From contig NZ_JABKAU010000004.1 of assembly GCF_013377885.1 (NCBI RefSeq), positions 112,621-176,620 of the forward strand: 64,000 nucleotides of DNA, given 5' to 3'. The stretch comes from Hymenobacter lapidiphilus. Its GTDB lineage: Bacteria; Bacteroidota; Bacteroidia; Cytophagales; Hymenobacteraceae. Made by a program: the position numbers and the translations under genes. Positions within the stretch are counted from its first letter, which is position 1. The number at the start of each line of letters is the position of its first letter. Of this stretch, positions 1 through 8,969 are shown in pieces. Under the pieces are notes generated by a model. The model did not search any database, was not told the origin of the DNA, and worked only from the letters and a program-made list of their open reading frames with translations.

Positions 1-1621
1 CTTCCTCAACCAGTATGGCACCGACGAGGTAACCCACCGCACGGGCCTCGACTTTGCTCAGGGCGGCGACGGCCGGGCCCGCGACAACCACGCGCTGCAC
101 TACCAGAGCCGCACGATTTACTCGGGCCAGCTGGCCGGCACCCACGAGCTGGGCGCGGCCAAGAACTCGACCCTGACCTGGCAGTCGGGTTACAACTACG
201 TGTTCCGCAATGAGCCCGACTACCGCCGCTACCGCACCGGCAGCGACGTGCCGCTGCCCGGCGACCCTACCCCGCCTTTCCAGGTCGAAATCAGTCAGAT
301 TGGCTCGCAGCAGGATGTATCGTCGTACTACTCGCGGCTGCGCGAAGACACCTACATGGGCAGCGGGCAGTGGGAGCAGCGCCTGAGCGGCCGCGATACC
401 ACCCGCGAAAGCCAGTACAAGCTGCGCGCCGGCTTCTACACCGAATATAAGGAGCGCAGCTACGCCAGCCGCTTTTTCTCCTTCGTGCCAGCCCGGCCGG
501 CGCGCTTCAACTACGACCTGCTACAGCTGCCGATTGAAACGATTTTCTCGCCCGAAAATATCGACCCCAACACCGGTTTCACGCTGCGCGAAGGCACTGG
601 CGACGAAGACAGCTACCGCGCCGACAACCTGCTGGCGGCCGGTTACCTGAGCGCCGTGGCCCCGGTGTCGGATAAGTTCAGCGTGTCGGGCGGGGTGCGG
701 ATGGAGTATAACCGCAAGTTTTTGCGCTCGGGCCTGGCCAGCGCCGCGCCCTACGAGGAGCAGCGCACGTTTTTCCTGCCCTCGCTCAACAGCACCTACA
801 ACTTCAATCTGCGCAGCCTGCTACGGCTGGCGGGCAGCGTTACGCTCAATCGCCCCGAGTTCCGCGAGGTGGCCGGCTACGCTTACTACGATTTCAACAA
901 CAACGCCCTCATAAAGGGCAACCGCGACCTGCGCACGGCCAAAATCTACAACGCCGACCTGCGCTACGAGTTCTACCCCACCAAGGCCGAGCTGCTATCG
1001 GTGGGCGTGTTCTACAAGAAATTCAACAACGCCATCGAGCAGGTAACCGGCTCGACAACCGGCAGCACGCTGGAGCTGGGCTTCGTAAATGCCCGCAGCG
1101 CCTACGATGTGGGCGTGGAGGTGGAAGCCCGCAAAGGTCTGGCCGACATCACCGAAAACCGGTTTCTGCAGCACTTCGCCTTTGTACTGAACGCCTCGCT
1201 GATTAAGAGCCGGGTAACGCTGAGCGACGATGAGCAGCTGGCCGGCAACCTCAACCAGCGTGCGTTGCAGGGCCAGTCGCCCTACGTGGTGAATACGGGC
1301 GTTTTTTACCAGGATGATGCCCGGGGCTGGCAGGTGTCGGCGCAGTACAATGTTATCGGGCCGCGGATTCTGTTCGCGAGCAGCAACACTCAGAACTTCA
1401 CCATTTTCGAGCTTTCCCGCCACGTTATCGACCTGGCGGCTACCAAGAGCGTGGGCCAGCACCTGAGCGTGCGGGTGGGCATTCAGGACCTGCTCAACCA
1501 GCATACCCGCCAGTACTACGACTCGAACCGCGACGGCAGAATTACGGGGGCCGACGGAGGCGCGTTTGCCCGCTTCCGCCGCGGCCAATACTCCACCGTG
1601 GGCCTGACTTACCAGTTTTAA
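1..1621 (+). CDS. TonB-dependent outer-membrane receptor, C-terminal part (5' end outside window)
   Basis: The reading frame is open from base 2, so the gene enters from the left edge; about 539 residues are visible. They show alternating hydrophobic/polar strands rich in Tyr, Phe and Arg, as in a TonB-dependent receptor beta-barrel (for example LLSVGVFYKKFNNAIEQ and NVIGPRILFAS), and the protein ends in a terminal Phe (GLTYQF), the usual outer-membrane barrel signature. Plug and carboxypeptidase-like domains must lie upstream. Such receptors import siderophores, glycans or other large ligands using energy from TonB-ExbBD; the substrate cannot be told from this part. A strong inverted repeat follows the stop codon directly. 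The next gene encodes a T9SS surface protein, a common kind of neighbour for such receptors in Bacteroidota. Confidence 0.88.
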   Translation, partial: FLNQYGTDEVTHRTGLDFAQGGDGRARDNHALHYQSRTIYSGQLAGTHELGAAKNSTLTWQSGYNYVFRNEPDYRRYRTGSDVPLPGDPTPPFQVEISQIGSQQDVSSYYSRLREDTYMGSGQWEQRLSGRDTTRESQYKLRAGFYTEYKERSYASRFFSFVPARPARFNYDLLQLPIETIFSPENIDPNTGFTLREGTGDEDSYRADNLLAAGYLSAVAPVSDKFSVSGGVRMEYNRKFLRSGLASAAPYEEQRTFFLPSLNSTYNFNLRSLLRLAGSVTLNRPEFREVAGYAYYDFNNNALIKGNRDLRTAKIYNADLRYEFYPTKAELLSVGVFYKKFNNAIEQVTGSTTGSTLELGFVNARSAYDVGVEVEARKGLADITENRFLQHFAFVLNASLIKSRVTLSDDEQLAGNLNQRALQGQSPYVVNTGVFYQDDARGWQVSAQYNVIGPRILFASSNTQNFTIFELSRHVIDLAATKSVGQHLSVRVGIQDLLNQHTRQYYDSNRDGRITGADGGAFARFRRGQYSTVGLTYQF

Positions 1622-1660
1622 CGGTGTAGGGGCGAGGCTTAGCTTCGCCCCTACACCGTT
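1620..1660. repeat. Inverted repeat, family A, probable terminator
   Basis: Perfect 16-base arms (AACGGTGTAGGGGCGA and its complement) surround a 9-base loop and begin at the receptor stop codon. No long U-tract follows. The GTGTAGGGGCG core recurs in the inverted repeat at 31468-31568, so this is both a hairpin terminator candidate and a member of a dispersed repeat family. Confidence 0.75.
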
Positions 1661-1793
1661 CTTCTGCCTCGCATAACACAACCTTTCGGTAACCCAATGA
1701 TAACGGCCCGCTAACGCCCCTGCGCTGCCGCTGCCGGACCTTTGCAGGGTAAAAAATCCACTCGTTTTCACCTCACTTCTTTCCGTTGATGCT

Positions 1794-3470
1794 ATGAAAA
1801 AGATTGTACTCTCGCTGGCGCTGGCCGCCGCTGCCGTTGCCGGCGCCAGTTCCGCTGCGCAGGCCCAGACGACCTGCCCCGTGGCCCCGGCCCCGGTAGT
1901 GGTGGAGGGCTCGATTACGACCAACACCACCTGGACGGCCGACCGCGTGTACCTGCTCAAAGGCTTCGTGTTCGTGGAAAGCGGCGCGACGCTCACCATT
2001 CAGCCGGGCACCATCATCAAGGGCGATAAAGCCTCGAAGGGCACGCTTACCATCAAGCAGGGCGCTAAGATTGAGGCCCGCGGGACGGCGACCAAACCGA
2101 TAGTGTTCACCTCGAACCAGGCTCCCGGCGAGCGGGACCGGGGCGACTGGGGTGGTCTGATTCTGGCCGGCAAGGCTCCGCAGAACATTCCGGCGGCCCC
2201 CGGCCAGCCGTTGCCCAAGCTGGAAGGCGGCCTGACGCCCGACACCTTTTTCGGTGGCACCGACCCCAACGATAACTCGGGCGTGCTGCAGTATGTGCGC
2301 ATCGAGTTTCCGGGCATTGCCTTCACCACCGACAACGAAATCAACGGCCTGACGCTGGCCGGCGTGGGCGCAGGCACCACCATTGACCACATTCAGGTAT
2401 CGTATTCCGGCGACGACTCTTTCGAGTGGTTCGGGGGCACGGTGAACGCCAAGTACCTGATTGCCTTGCGCGGCACCGACGATGAGTGGGACACCGACAA
2501 CGGCTTCGCGGGCAAGGTGCAGTTTGGCCTGGCCCTGCGCGACCCCAACATTGCCGACGTATCGGGCTCCAACGGCTTCGAGTCGGACAACGACGCCAAC
2601 GGCTCGGCCAACAGCCCCCAGACGGCCCCGGTTTTCTCCAACATAAGCAACTTCATTGCCCCCGCTACCGGCACGCTCAACAGCAACTACAGGCGCGGGA
2701 TGCACATCCGACGCAACTCGGCCCTGAGCGTGTACAACTCGGTTATTTCGGGCTACCCAGTGGGGCTGCTGCTCGACGCTTCGGCCAGCGAGGGCAATGC
2801 CACCAGCGGAGCGCTGCAACTGCGTAACAACGTGTTTGCCGGCTACGCCGATAACCGCGTGGCTAATGTACTAACGAGCAGCACCTACGACGCCAAGAAA
2901 TTTCTGACCGACAATGGTAATGACATCACCTCGACCGTAGCCGACCTGAACCTAGCCGTCGAGAACTTCAACCTAACCAGCCCTTTCTTCCAGCCCAAGG
3001 CCACCTCGAAGCTGGGAACCGGGGCCGCCTTCACGGGTAAGGCCGCCGATGCCTTCTTCGACAAGGTAAGCTACCGCGGGGCCTTCGCGCCGGAAGGTGC
3101 CACCGGCCCCAACACCGGCAACTGGGCCGCCGGCTGGACCAACTTCAACCCCCAGATAACCTGCTACAACGCCCCGGGCCTGACGTTGGCCACCAACCCG
3201 GCTTCCGACCAAGTGCAGCAGCTGACCGTGGTGCCCAACCCCAGCACCGGCCCGGCCGAGCTGCGCTTCGGCCTGCGCCGCAACGCCACGGCCACGGTGC
3301 AGCTGTTCGACCTGACCGGCCGCCAGGTAGCCACCGTGCTGGCCGACGGCCAGCTGCGCACCGGAAACCAGGCCCTACGCCTGCCCGATAACCTGCAGGC
3401 CGGCGTGTACCTGGCCACGGTGACCACCAACGAAACCCGCCAGTCGGTGCGCTTTGTGGTGGTGCGTTAG
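1794..3470 (+). CDS. T9SS-exported surface protein, beta-helix-like, function unknown
   Basis: The 558-residue protein starts with a clear signal peptide (MKKIVLSLALAAAAVAG, probable cleavage after AQA near residue 24). The body has a repetitive small/hydrophobic pattern (GATLTIQPGTIIKG, GTLTIKQGAKIEARG) suggesting a right-handed beta-helix or related solenoid. The last roughly 85 residues form a T9SS type A sorting domain: a PNPSTGPAEL motif, then a beta-sandwich ending GVYLATVTTNETRQSVRFVVVR. It should cross the outer membrane by type IX secretion and be anchored or released there. The gene lies about 170 bp after the TonB-dependent receptor, which suggests a shared uptake or surface role, but the hairpin between them argues for separate transcription. 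I do not recognise a catalytic site. Confidence 0.8.
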   Translation: MKKIVLSLALAAAAVAGASSAAQAQTTCPVAPAPVVVEGSITTNTTWTADRVYLLKGFVFVESGATLTIQPGTIIKGDKASKGTLTIKQGAKIEARGTATKPIVFTSNQAPGERDRGDWGGLILAGKAPQNIPAAPGQPLPKLEGGLTPDTFFGGTDPNDNSGVLQYVRIEFPGIAFTTDNEINGLTLAGVGAGTTIDHIQVSYSGDDSFEWFGGTVNAKYLIALRGTDDEWDTDNGFAGKVQFGLALRDPNIADVSGSNGFESDNDANGSANSPQTAPVFSNISNFIAPATGTLNSNYRRGMHIRRNSALSVYNSVISGYPVGLLLDASASEGNATSGALQLRNNVFAGYADNRVANVLTSSTYDAKKFLTDNGNDITSTVADLNLAVENFNLTSPFFQPKATSKLGTGAAFTGKAADAFFDKVSYRGAFAPEGATGPNTGNWAAGWTNFNPQITCYNAPGLTLATNPASDQVQQLTVVPNPSTGPAELRFGLRRNATATVQLFDLTGRQVATVLADGQLRTGNQALRLPDNLQAGVYLATVTTNETRQSVRFVVVR

Positions 3471-3560
3471 TAGTTGTATTAACGTGAGGTATTCAGGTTC
3501 TTAATTTACTGCGGCGGAGCCCGCACTGTTAGGGTACACCTATACTGGCCTATTTATTTC

Positions 3561-3593
3561 GAGCCGGCTACCCCAGGGTAGCCGGCTCTTTTA
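3561..3593 (+). terminator. Rho-independent terminator after T9SS protein gene
   Basis: A 12-bp perfect stem (GAGCCGGCTACC / GGTAGCCGGCTC) with loop CCAG is followed by TTTTATT. It ends the transcript of the T9SS surface protein and separates it from the glycosyltransferase gene. Confidence 0.85.
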
Positions 3594-3642
3594 TTGCGGA
3601 TAAGGCCGGCGCACTATTGCAGCTTGGCATAACTTTACCCCC

Positions 3643-4875
3643 GTGTCTGCTTCCTCTTTGCCCCTGCCCCCATTACGCGTTCTGCACCTGCCCAAGTGGT
3701 ATCCGCACCGCTACGACGACCAGGATGGCGACTTTGTGGCCCGGCACGTGGCCGCCATTGCCGCCACCGATGCGCCACAGCAGCCACTGCAGAGCGCCGT
3801 GGTGTTTGCGGCCGTAGCGCGGGGGCCGCTTGGCAGCATCATCGAAAGTGAAGTAGACTTGAGCGGCCCGGTGCCCACCTGGCGCTACTACTACCGCGCC
3901 CGCCTTACGGGGCTGGCCCCGCTGGATAAGCTGCTGAAACTGGGTTTGTGGCTGGTGTGCATGGGCAAGGGCTGGCGGGCCGTGCGCCGGCATTGGCAGG
4001 GCCAACGGCCCGATATTGCACACGCCCATATCATGCTGCGCACCGCGGCATTGGCGCTGGCGCTGAAGTGGCGCTACCAGATTCCGTATTTGATTACCGA
4101 AAACTGGACCGCCTTTCTGCCCGTGAATGCCCACCGGCTAAGCTGGTGGCGCGGCTGGCTGGCCGGGCGGCTGGTGAGCCAAGCAGCCGCCTTCACCCCC
4201 GTTTCCGACGACCTGAAACGCGCCCTGGAGCGGCTGGGCGGCCGGGCCCGGCAAACTGTCATCATCCCCAATGTGGTGGATACCGACCGGTTCGGGCTGC
4301 CTGCCGAGGCCGGCCAACGCCGGGGCCTGCTGAACGTGGCCGCCTTCAACGAGCAGGCCAAAAACCTGAGCGGCACGCTGCGCACCGTAGCCCGGCTGCG
4401 CACCAATCACCCAGAGCTGCACCTGCGCATTGCCGGCTACGGTCCGGCCGAGGCGCAGATGCACCAACTGGCCGCCGAGCTGGGTTTGCTGGCCGATGGC
4501 ACGGTGGAGTTTCTGGGCAAGCTGACCTCGGAGCAGGTGGCCGCCGAAATGCGCCGTGCCCAGGCCTTCGTGCTGTTTTCCAACTACGAAAACCTGCCCT
4601 GCGTGCTGATTGAGGCCCAGGCCAGCGGCCTGCCCGCCGTGGCCACCCGCGTGAATGGCGTACCCGAGCTGCTACCACCTGATGGCTCGGCCGGCCTGTT
4701 GGTAGAGCCCGGCAACGAGCAGGCGCTTTACGCCGCCCTGCTGGAAGTGCTACAGGCTCCGGCCGGCCGCTTCAACGAGCAGCAGATGCGCGCAACGGCC
4801 CTGGCTCGTTTCAGCTACCCGGCCGTGGGCGCTACCTTCCGGCAGGTATACGCGGGCATCAGGAGCAGCAAATAG
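3643..4875 (+). CDS. Family 4 glycosyltransferase
   Basis: The 410-residue protein has the two-Rossmann-fold (GT-B) layout of GT4 enzymes. The N-terminal half begins VLHLPKWYPHRYDDQDGDFV, the acceptor-side fold. The C-terminal half contains LLNVAAFNEQAKN, LRIAGYGP and the donor-binding E-x7-E motif (ENLPCVLIE) followed by ASGLPAVATRVNGVPEL. It probably transfers a sugar from a nucleotide-sugar donor at the cytoplasmic membrane during polysaccharide or glycolipid assembly. The start is GTG at 3643, shortly after a TAACTTTA element, so the transcript may have almost no leader. The next gene encodes a polysaccharide flippase-like protein, supporting a role in surface glycan assembly. The sugar and acceptor are unknown. 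Confidence 0.87.
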   Translation: MSASSLPLPPLRVLHLPKWYPHRYDDQDGDFVARHVAAIAATDAPQQPLQSAVVFAAVARGPLGSIIESEVDLSGPVPTWRYYYRARLTGLAPLDKLLKLGLWLVCMGKGWRAVRRHWQGQRPDIAHAHIMLRTAALALALKWRYQIPYLITENWTAFLPVNAHRLSWWRGWLAGRLVSQAAAFTPVSDDLKRALERLGGRARQTVIIPNVVDTDRFGLPAEAGQRRGLLNVAAFNEQAKNLSGTLRTVARLRTNHPELHLRIAGYGPAEAQMHQLAAELGLLADGTVEFLGKLTSEQVAAEMRRAQAFVLFSNYENLPCVLIEAQASGLPAVATRVNGVPELLPPDGSAGLLVEPGNEQALYAALLEVLQAPAGRFNEQQMRATALARFSYPAVGATFRQVYAGIRSSK

Positions 4876-4893
4876 CCCCGGCTTCGGCAGAGC

Positions 4894-4931
4894 ATTCAGC
4901 GCGAAGCCGCGCGGGCGGCTTCGCGCTGAAT
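4894..4931. repeat. Perfect 17-bp inverted repeat between glycan genes
   Basis: ATTCAGCGCGAAGCCGC and its exact complement are separated by GCGG. The hairpin lies between the glycosyltransferase stop and the flippase start. It has no U-tract and may be an attenuator, an mRNA-stability element or a dispersed palindrome. Confidence 0.7.
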
Positions 4932-4995
4932 GACGTTCTTGCGGCCGACACCCGCTCTGGTTGAACTCCATTTCCCCACCGGCCAAAATTCCCTT

Positions 4996-6261
4996 ATGCT
5001 GCGCCGAGTCGTTCAGAATTTTACCACCCGCCTGGCTACGGCCCTGCTCAGCTTCGGGGTGGTATGGCTGACGGCGCGCTACCTGGGGGCGGCAGGCCGG
5101 GGCGCGGTTAGCCTGTTCGTAACCGACTGCGCGGCCATTCTGCTCTTTATCGGGCTGCTGGGTGGCTCCTCGCTCATTTACCTGGCTCCGCGCCGCAACC
5201 TCTGGCACCTGCTGCTGCCGGCCTACGGCTGGGCAACGCTGGTGTGTGTGCTGGGCACGGGCATGGTAGCGCTGCTGCGGCAGCCCGAACCCTCGTACCT
5301 GCTGCACTTGGGCATATTGAGCCTGCTACAGGCTTTTTTCTCGATAAACACGGCCCTGCTGTTGGGCCGCCGCCGCGAGGCCATCTACAACCTACTCACG
5401 CTCGCCCAGGTGGCGCTGCTGGCCGGTACATTGCTGCTGGCGTTTAAGCTTGGTGGGCGCTGGGTTTCCGTTGAAACCTACTACTACGCCGCCTACCTGG
5501 CCTTCGGGCTGCCACTGCTACTGAGCCTGATGCCACTGCTGCGCCTGCCCGACCCGCGCCGCCGCCACGGCCGCCGGCTGCGGGCCACCACCCGCGAGCT
5601 GGCCCGCCACAGCCGGGGGGCGCACTTTTCCAACGTGCTGGCCTTCGCCAACTACCGGCTGGGCTACTATTTCGTGGCCTACTTCGCCGATGCCCGGGCC
5701 GTAGGCGTGCTTTCGGTAGGCGTGGCCCTGATGGAAGCCATCTGGCTGATTCCACGCAGTGCGGCCCTGGTACAATACGTCGATCTGGTGAACACGCCCG
5801 GTGGCAGCCCGCTGCCCGAATCGGCGCTGCGAGTGGGGCGGCTGGCAGTGCTGGGCACGGCCGCGGCCGTGCTGGTGCTGGTGGCAGTGCCGCCCGCCGT
5901 GCTCACGGCCGTGTTCGGCCGCGAATTCGGCCCTGCACAGACGGTGATGCAGCTGCTGGCTCCCGGCTCGGTTATGATGGCCGTGCAGATGCTCATCAGC
6001 AGCTATTTTGCCGGCCGCGCGCAATACCGCATCAATAACGCCGCCGCTGTGGCCGGCTTGGCGCTCACGCTGGCCGGGGGGCTGCTGCTGATTCCGCGCC
6101 TGGGTATTGAGGGTGCGGCGCTGGCTTCCACGCTCTCCTACACTGCCTCCACTGCCTTCCTGCTCTGGCACTTCCGCCGGACCACAGGTCTGGGCATCAC
6201 CTCCTTCCTGCCCGGCCGCACCGACATCACCCGCGCCTGGCAGCTCCTGCGGAGCCGTTAA
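4996..6261 (+). CDS. Polysaccharide flippase-like membrane protein (MOP superfamily)
   Basis: About 421 residues with a dozen or so hydrophobic segments spread along the whole chain, starting MLRRVVQNFTTRLATALLSF and containing the ARYLGAAGRGAVSLF pattern typical of Wzx/oligosaccharide flippases. It would move lipid-linked sugars across the inner membrane. An ATG 66 bases upstream (4930) stays in frame, but its added residues do not look like family sequence and it overlaps the hairpin at 4894-4931, so I chose 4996. It lies just downstream of a GT4 glycosyltransferase on the same strand, consistent with a small glycan assembly and export unit. The substrate is not known. Confidence 0.82.
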   Translation: MLRRVVQNFTTRLATALLSFGVVWLTARYLGAAGRGAVSLFVTDCAAILLFIGLLGGSSLIYLAPRRNLWHLLLPAYGWATLVCVLGTGMVALLRQPEPSYLLHLGILSLLQAFFSINTALLLGRRREAIYNLLTLAQVALLAGTLLLAFKLGGRWVSVETYYYAAYLAFGLPLLLSLMPLLRLPDPRRRHGRRLRATTRELARHSRGAHFSNVLAFANYRLGYYFVAYFADARAVGVLSVGVALMEAIWLIPRSAALVQYVDLVNTPGGSPLPESALRVGRLAVLGTAAAVLVLVAVPPAVLTAVFGREFGPAQTVMQLLAPGSVMMAVQMLISSYFAGRAQYRINNAAAVAGLALTLAGGLLLIPRLGIEGAALASTLSYTASTAFLLWHFRRTTGLGITSFLPGRTDITRAWQLLRSR

Positions 6262-6310
6262 TGCGCCGCGCCCGGCCAGAGGGCTTCTTCATCAGAATAG
6301 CCGACCTCGC

Positions 6311-7264
6311 TTACTTGCTGCCAGCCACTCGCACCGTTACCTCAAAGGCGGGCACCGGGTCGGCCAGCGGGTTAGGCGACTGCGTGGGGAGCGGAACCGG
6401 TAAATACAGGGCGCAGAGCGTGTTTTCGACCTGGGTGAGCTGGCCCGGCGCGGCGGCCGGCAATCCGTCGAGGATACCCGCCAGCACCTCCCAACGGGGC
6501 CGACCAGGCTGACGGCTGGCATCGTGCCACACTACCACCGTTTCAGGCCCTACCAGGTGCTCGAATACCCGCTGCGTATCAGTACGCACGGCCTCGTACC
6601 GGTGGTCACCATCGATAAACACCAGGTCGAAGTGCCCCAGCGCGGCTAAATTGTAGGTAGCGGAGTTACCGTGCAGGTGTGTTACGTTGGGCAGAGGGCG
6701 CGAGAAGTAACCGTGTAGCTCGATGTAGCGCTCCGGCAGCCCCAGTGCCCGCAGCTCTTCAGCCGCCAGATTAAGCGTCTGAACCTCGGCGGCTACGGCC
6801 GCTACGTTGGCCGCGCTTTCGCCCCGCCACGTCCCGATTTCAAAGTATCGGCAGTCGGGCTTCCGGCGAGCCAGCGCCCGCAGCAGAGCCAGGTCGGTGG
6901 GCAACGAGCCACCGTCGCGGAAGGCAAAGGGCGCAACTGTTTCGCCGGTAGCCGACAGCAGGGCCGTCAGCGGTACCACTGGCAGCCCGCCTGTTGGCGC
7001 TACGCCCCACCGGCCCGCGTGGCGCAACGCCCGGGCCTGCCAGCTGGTTTCGTCGGCGGCCAGCACGTGGTTAAGCAGCCAGGGGTTACGAAGCAGGCTC
7101 CCGAGCCCGCGCAGGGTTTTGCTGAGCTTTGACAAAAGGGGAGAGAGTGAAATGGTGAGTGTAGCCGTTTCAGCCACGCGGCCGGAAAAGCCGGCGGCGC
7201 TTACTTGTATTATCCGTGCCGATTCTCCCCTAGCTGATGGGCACCTTACGCAGGATGGCCTCAA
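6311..7264 (-). CDS. Class I SAM-dependent methyltransferase
   Basis: Around the middle, CRYFEIGTWRGESAANVAA matches SAM-binding motif I, and FDLVFIDGDHRYEAVRTD is the acidic motif of the Methyltransf_24-type family; VVWHDASRQPGRPRWEV follows. The protein would methylate a small molecule or sugar; genes of this family are often linked to glycan or O-methyl sugar synthesis, which fits the glycosyltransferase and flippase 1-3 kb away. The longest frame begins at a TTG at 7264 and overlaps the end of the MoxR gene by 35 bp; the first 30 or so residues look non-native. A GTG at 7177 or a later codon may be the true start. The start is uncertain, the function class is firm. Confidence 0.78.
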   Translation of the reverse strand: MRPSCVRCPSARGESARIIQVSAAGFSGRVAETATLTISLSPLLSKLSKTLRGLGSLLRNPWLLNHVLAADETSWQARALRHAGRWGVAPTGGLPVVPLTALLSATGETVAPFAFRDGGSLPTDLALLRALARRKPDCRYFEIGTWRGESAANVAAVAAEVQTLNLAAEELRALGLPERYIELHGYFSRPLPNVTHLHGNSATYNLAALGHFDLVFIDGDHRYEAVRTDTQRVFEHLVGPETVVVWHDASRQPGRPRWEVLAGILDGLPAAAPGQLTQVENTLCALYLPVPLPTQSPNPLADPVPAFEVTVRVAGSK

Positions 7265-8210
7265 TCATGTCCTGGGTGCGGATACCGTCGGCCTCGGCTT
7301 CGTAGTTGAGCAGGATGCGGTGGTTGAGCACGTCGGCGGCCACGTCCTTGATATCCTCGGGGAGCACGTAGTCGCGCTCATCGAGGAAGGCCACGGCCTT
7401 GGCGGCGCGGTGCAGGGCAATACTAGCCCGGGGGCTTACCCCAAACTGCAGGTACTGCTGGAACTCGGGCAGGTCGTACTCGGCCGGCTTGCGGGTGGCA
7501 AACACCAACTCGATGATGTACTTCTCCAGTGTCTCTGAAATTTGCACCTGATTGATCTGGTGCCGAATGCCGAAGATATCGTCGCGCGTGAGCACCGGGC
7601 GCACATCATCCATGTAGCTCAGGTTAGCCATGCGGCGCATCACCTCCAGCTCGTCGGTTTTCTTGAGGTAATCGACGTGCACTTTTAGCATGAATCGGTC
7701 GACCTGGGCCTCGGGCAGTGGGTAGGTTCCCTCCTGTTCCACCGGGTTCTGGGTGGCCAGCACCAGAAACGGCAGATCGAGCGGATAGGTGGTTTCACCG
7801 ATGGTCACCTGCTTTTCCTGCATGGCCTCCAGCAGGGCACTCTGCACTTTAGCCGGAGAGCGGTTCACCTCATCAGCCAGCACGAGGTTGGCGAAAATCG
7901 GCCCCTTCTTCACCTCGAACTCCGAGCGGCTCTGGTTGTAAATCATGGTGCCCACCAAATCGGAAGGCAGCAGGTCAGGCGTGAACTGCACGCGTTGAAA
8001 GTGCAAATGCAACACCTTAGCCAAGGTGCTTATTGTCAAAGTTTTGGCCAACCCCGGCACACCTTCAAGCAGCACGTGCCCGCCGGTAAATAGCCCGATC
8101 AACAGCCGGTTCACCATGTACTGCTGGCCCACCACCACCTTGCTCATTTCGGCAAACGCCTGCCTTATTTTCTGCTGGTAATCGTCGGAAGAGAGCATAG
8201 CGGAAGACAT
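7230..8210 (-). CDS. MoxR-family AAA+ ATPase
   Basis: About 326 residues from the ATG at 8210 (MSSAMLSSDDYQQKIRQAF); the frame stays open 78 bases further upstream, but those residues do not match the family. Walker A is GVPGLAKT, Walker B is LVLADEVNRSPAK, and sensor and lid segments follow (LATQNPVEQEGTYPLPEAQ, DRFMLKVHVDYL, VSPRASIALHRAAKAVAFL). MoxR ATPases act as chaperones that mature or insert metals into partner proteins and usually sit beside DUF58 and von Willebrand A-domain genes; these partners are absent here, as the next gene is a methyltransferase. A TACCTTTA element about 35 bases upstream of the start could be the -7 promoter box. Confidence 0.9.
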   Translation of the reverse strand: MSSAMLSSDDYQQKIRQAFAEMSKVVVGQQYMVNRLLIGLFTGGHVLLEGVPGLAKTLTISTLAKVLHLHFQRVQFTPDLLPSDLVGTMIYNQSRSEFEVKKGPIFANLVLADEVNRSPAKVQSALLEAMQEKQVTIGETTYPLDLPFLVLATQNPVEQEGTYPLPEAQVDRFMLKVHVDYLKKTDELEVMRRMANLSYMDDVRPVLTRDDIFGIRHQINQVQISETLEKYIIELVFATRKPAEYDLPEFQQYLQFGVSPRASIALHRAAKAVAFLDERDYVLPEDIKDVAADVLNHRILLNYEAEADGIRTQDMIEAILRKVPIS

Positions 8211-8313
8211 AGGCACAGGGCGGCAAGCGGAAGTCAGGAGCTTAAAGGTAGAAATTTGGCTTCGTTCGGACCCACCCCGCCGTTGCAATTCCGGCCCGGC
8301 AGCCCGCTAAACG

Positions 8314-8347
8314 AAAAAGCAGCCCCGCGCTTGCGAAGCTGCTTTTC
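8314..8347 (-). terminator. Terminator downstream of tRNA-Leu
   Basis: The arms AAAAGCAGC (8315-8323) and GCTGCTTTT (8338-8346) form a hairpin that ends in U residues when read leftwards, a few bases after the tRNA-Leu 3' end. Confidence 0.75.
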
Positions 8348-8352
8348 ATAAG

Positions 8353-8435
8353 TACCAGAGACGGGACTCGAACCCGTAAGCCACTGAAGGCAAGTGAGTT
8401 TAAGTCACTCGTGTATACCATTCCACCACTCCGGC
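8353..8435 (-). tRNA. tRNA-Leu (anticodon UAA)
   Basis: Reading the minus strand, the acceptor stem is GCCGGAG/CTCTGGT with two G-U pairs. The anticodon stem AGTGA/TCACT encloses loop CTTAAAC, giving anticodon UAA for Leu. There is a long variable arm, as expected for a class II tRNA, and a T arm ACGGG-TTCGAGT-CCCGT. The discriminator is A; CCA is not encoded. The 5' end directly abuts the stop codon of the HNH gene, so both are probably on one transcript and are separated by RNase P. Confidence 0.95.
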
Positions 8436-8921
8436 CTATCGCTGCTGCTGATTTTTGCCGCGGTAATTTTTAGTCTGCGCGTGGCAATTTGGGCAAAGCA
8501 CCTGCAAGTTAGCAATCCGATGATCATTATTGATGCCGTTCTTATGGTGAAGCTCCAACGGAATAGCTTGACCCTGCCACTCAGTCAGATTACATTGTTC
8601 ACACTGATACGGCTTCCACCCTTCTTTAAGTAACCGACCACGTAGCCCGTGAGTAAAAGCATAGGCAGAGTTTTCTACGAGTATTTCTTCCAGCTTAGCC
8701 TTTCGGCCAAAGGCTTTATACCGCGCGCCTTTATTCCACCCCGCCCCCGTCCAGTGGCTCGTATCCAGCCCCAAGCGAGCAACACGGGTATGCACCGTTT
8801 TGTAGTTGCCGCCGGCCGGCACCAGCCCGATGCGGCTTAGCACCTGCCGCACCGAGAGGCTTTCGGCGACGGCCTGCCGAAACGCATCATCGGTGCTCAG
8901 GCATTTGCGGGTGTTGGCCAT
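8436..8921 (-). CDS. HNH endonuclease, free-standing
   Basis: About 162 residues from MANTRKCLSTDDAF. The C-terminal third carries a classical HNH/zinc-finger layout: YQCEQCNLTEWQG, then LELHHKNGINNDHRIANLQVL, then CPNCHAQTKNYRG. The first and last pairs of cysteines should bind zinc and the HH plus Asn/His form the metal-dependent nuclease site. The N-terminal part (FRQAVAESLSVRQVLSRIGL) looks like a short DNA-binding helical region. An upstream ATG at 9014 would run into tRNA-Gly and was rejected. The gene lies between tRNA-Gly and tRNA-Leu, its stop codon touching the tRNA-Leu 5' end. Such small HNH genes are often mobile or phage-derived; a role in homing or defence is possible. Confidence 0.82.
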   Translation of the reverse strand: MANTRKCLSTDDAFRQAVAESLSVRQVLSRIGLVPAGGNYKTVHTRVARLGLDTSHWTGAGWNKGARYKAFGRKAKLEEILVENSAYAFTHGLRGRLLKEGWKPYQCEQCNLTEWQGQAIPLELHHKNGINNDHRIANLQVLCPNCHAQTKNYRGKNQQQR

Positions 8922-8935
8922 ACCGGCAAGAAACG

Positions 8936-8964
8936 AAAAAACCTGCCGGATGGGGCAGGTTTTT
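8936..8964 (-). terminator. Terminator between tRNA-Gly and the HNH gene
   Basis: AAAACCTGCC and GGCAGGTTTT enclose a six-base loop. Read leftwards, it starts six bases after the encoded CCA of tRNA-Gly and ends in a U-tract. It probably ends the tRNA-Gly transcript, perhaps with readthrough into the HNH gene. Confidence 0.8.
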
Positions 8965-8969
8965 CGTGT

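Noticed and set aside
4930..4995. Upstream start for the flippase gene
   Set aside because: The 22 extra residues do not fit a membrane protein N-terminus and the ATG falls inside a perfect hairpin.
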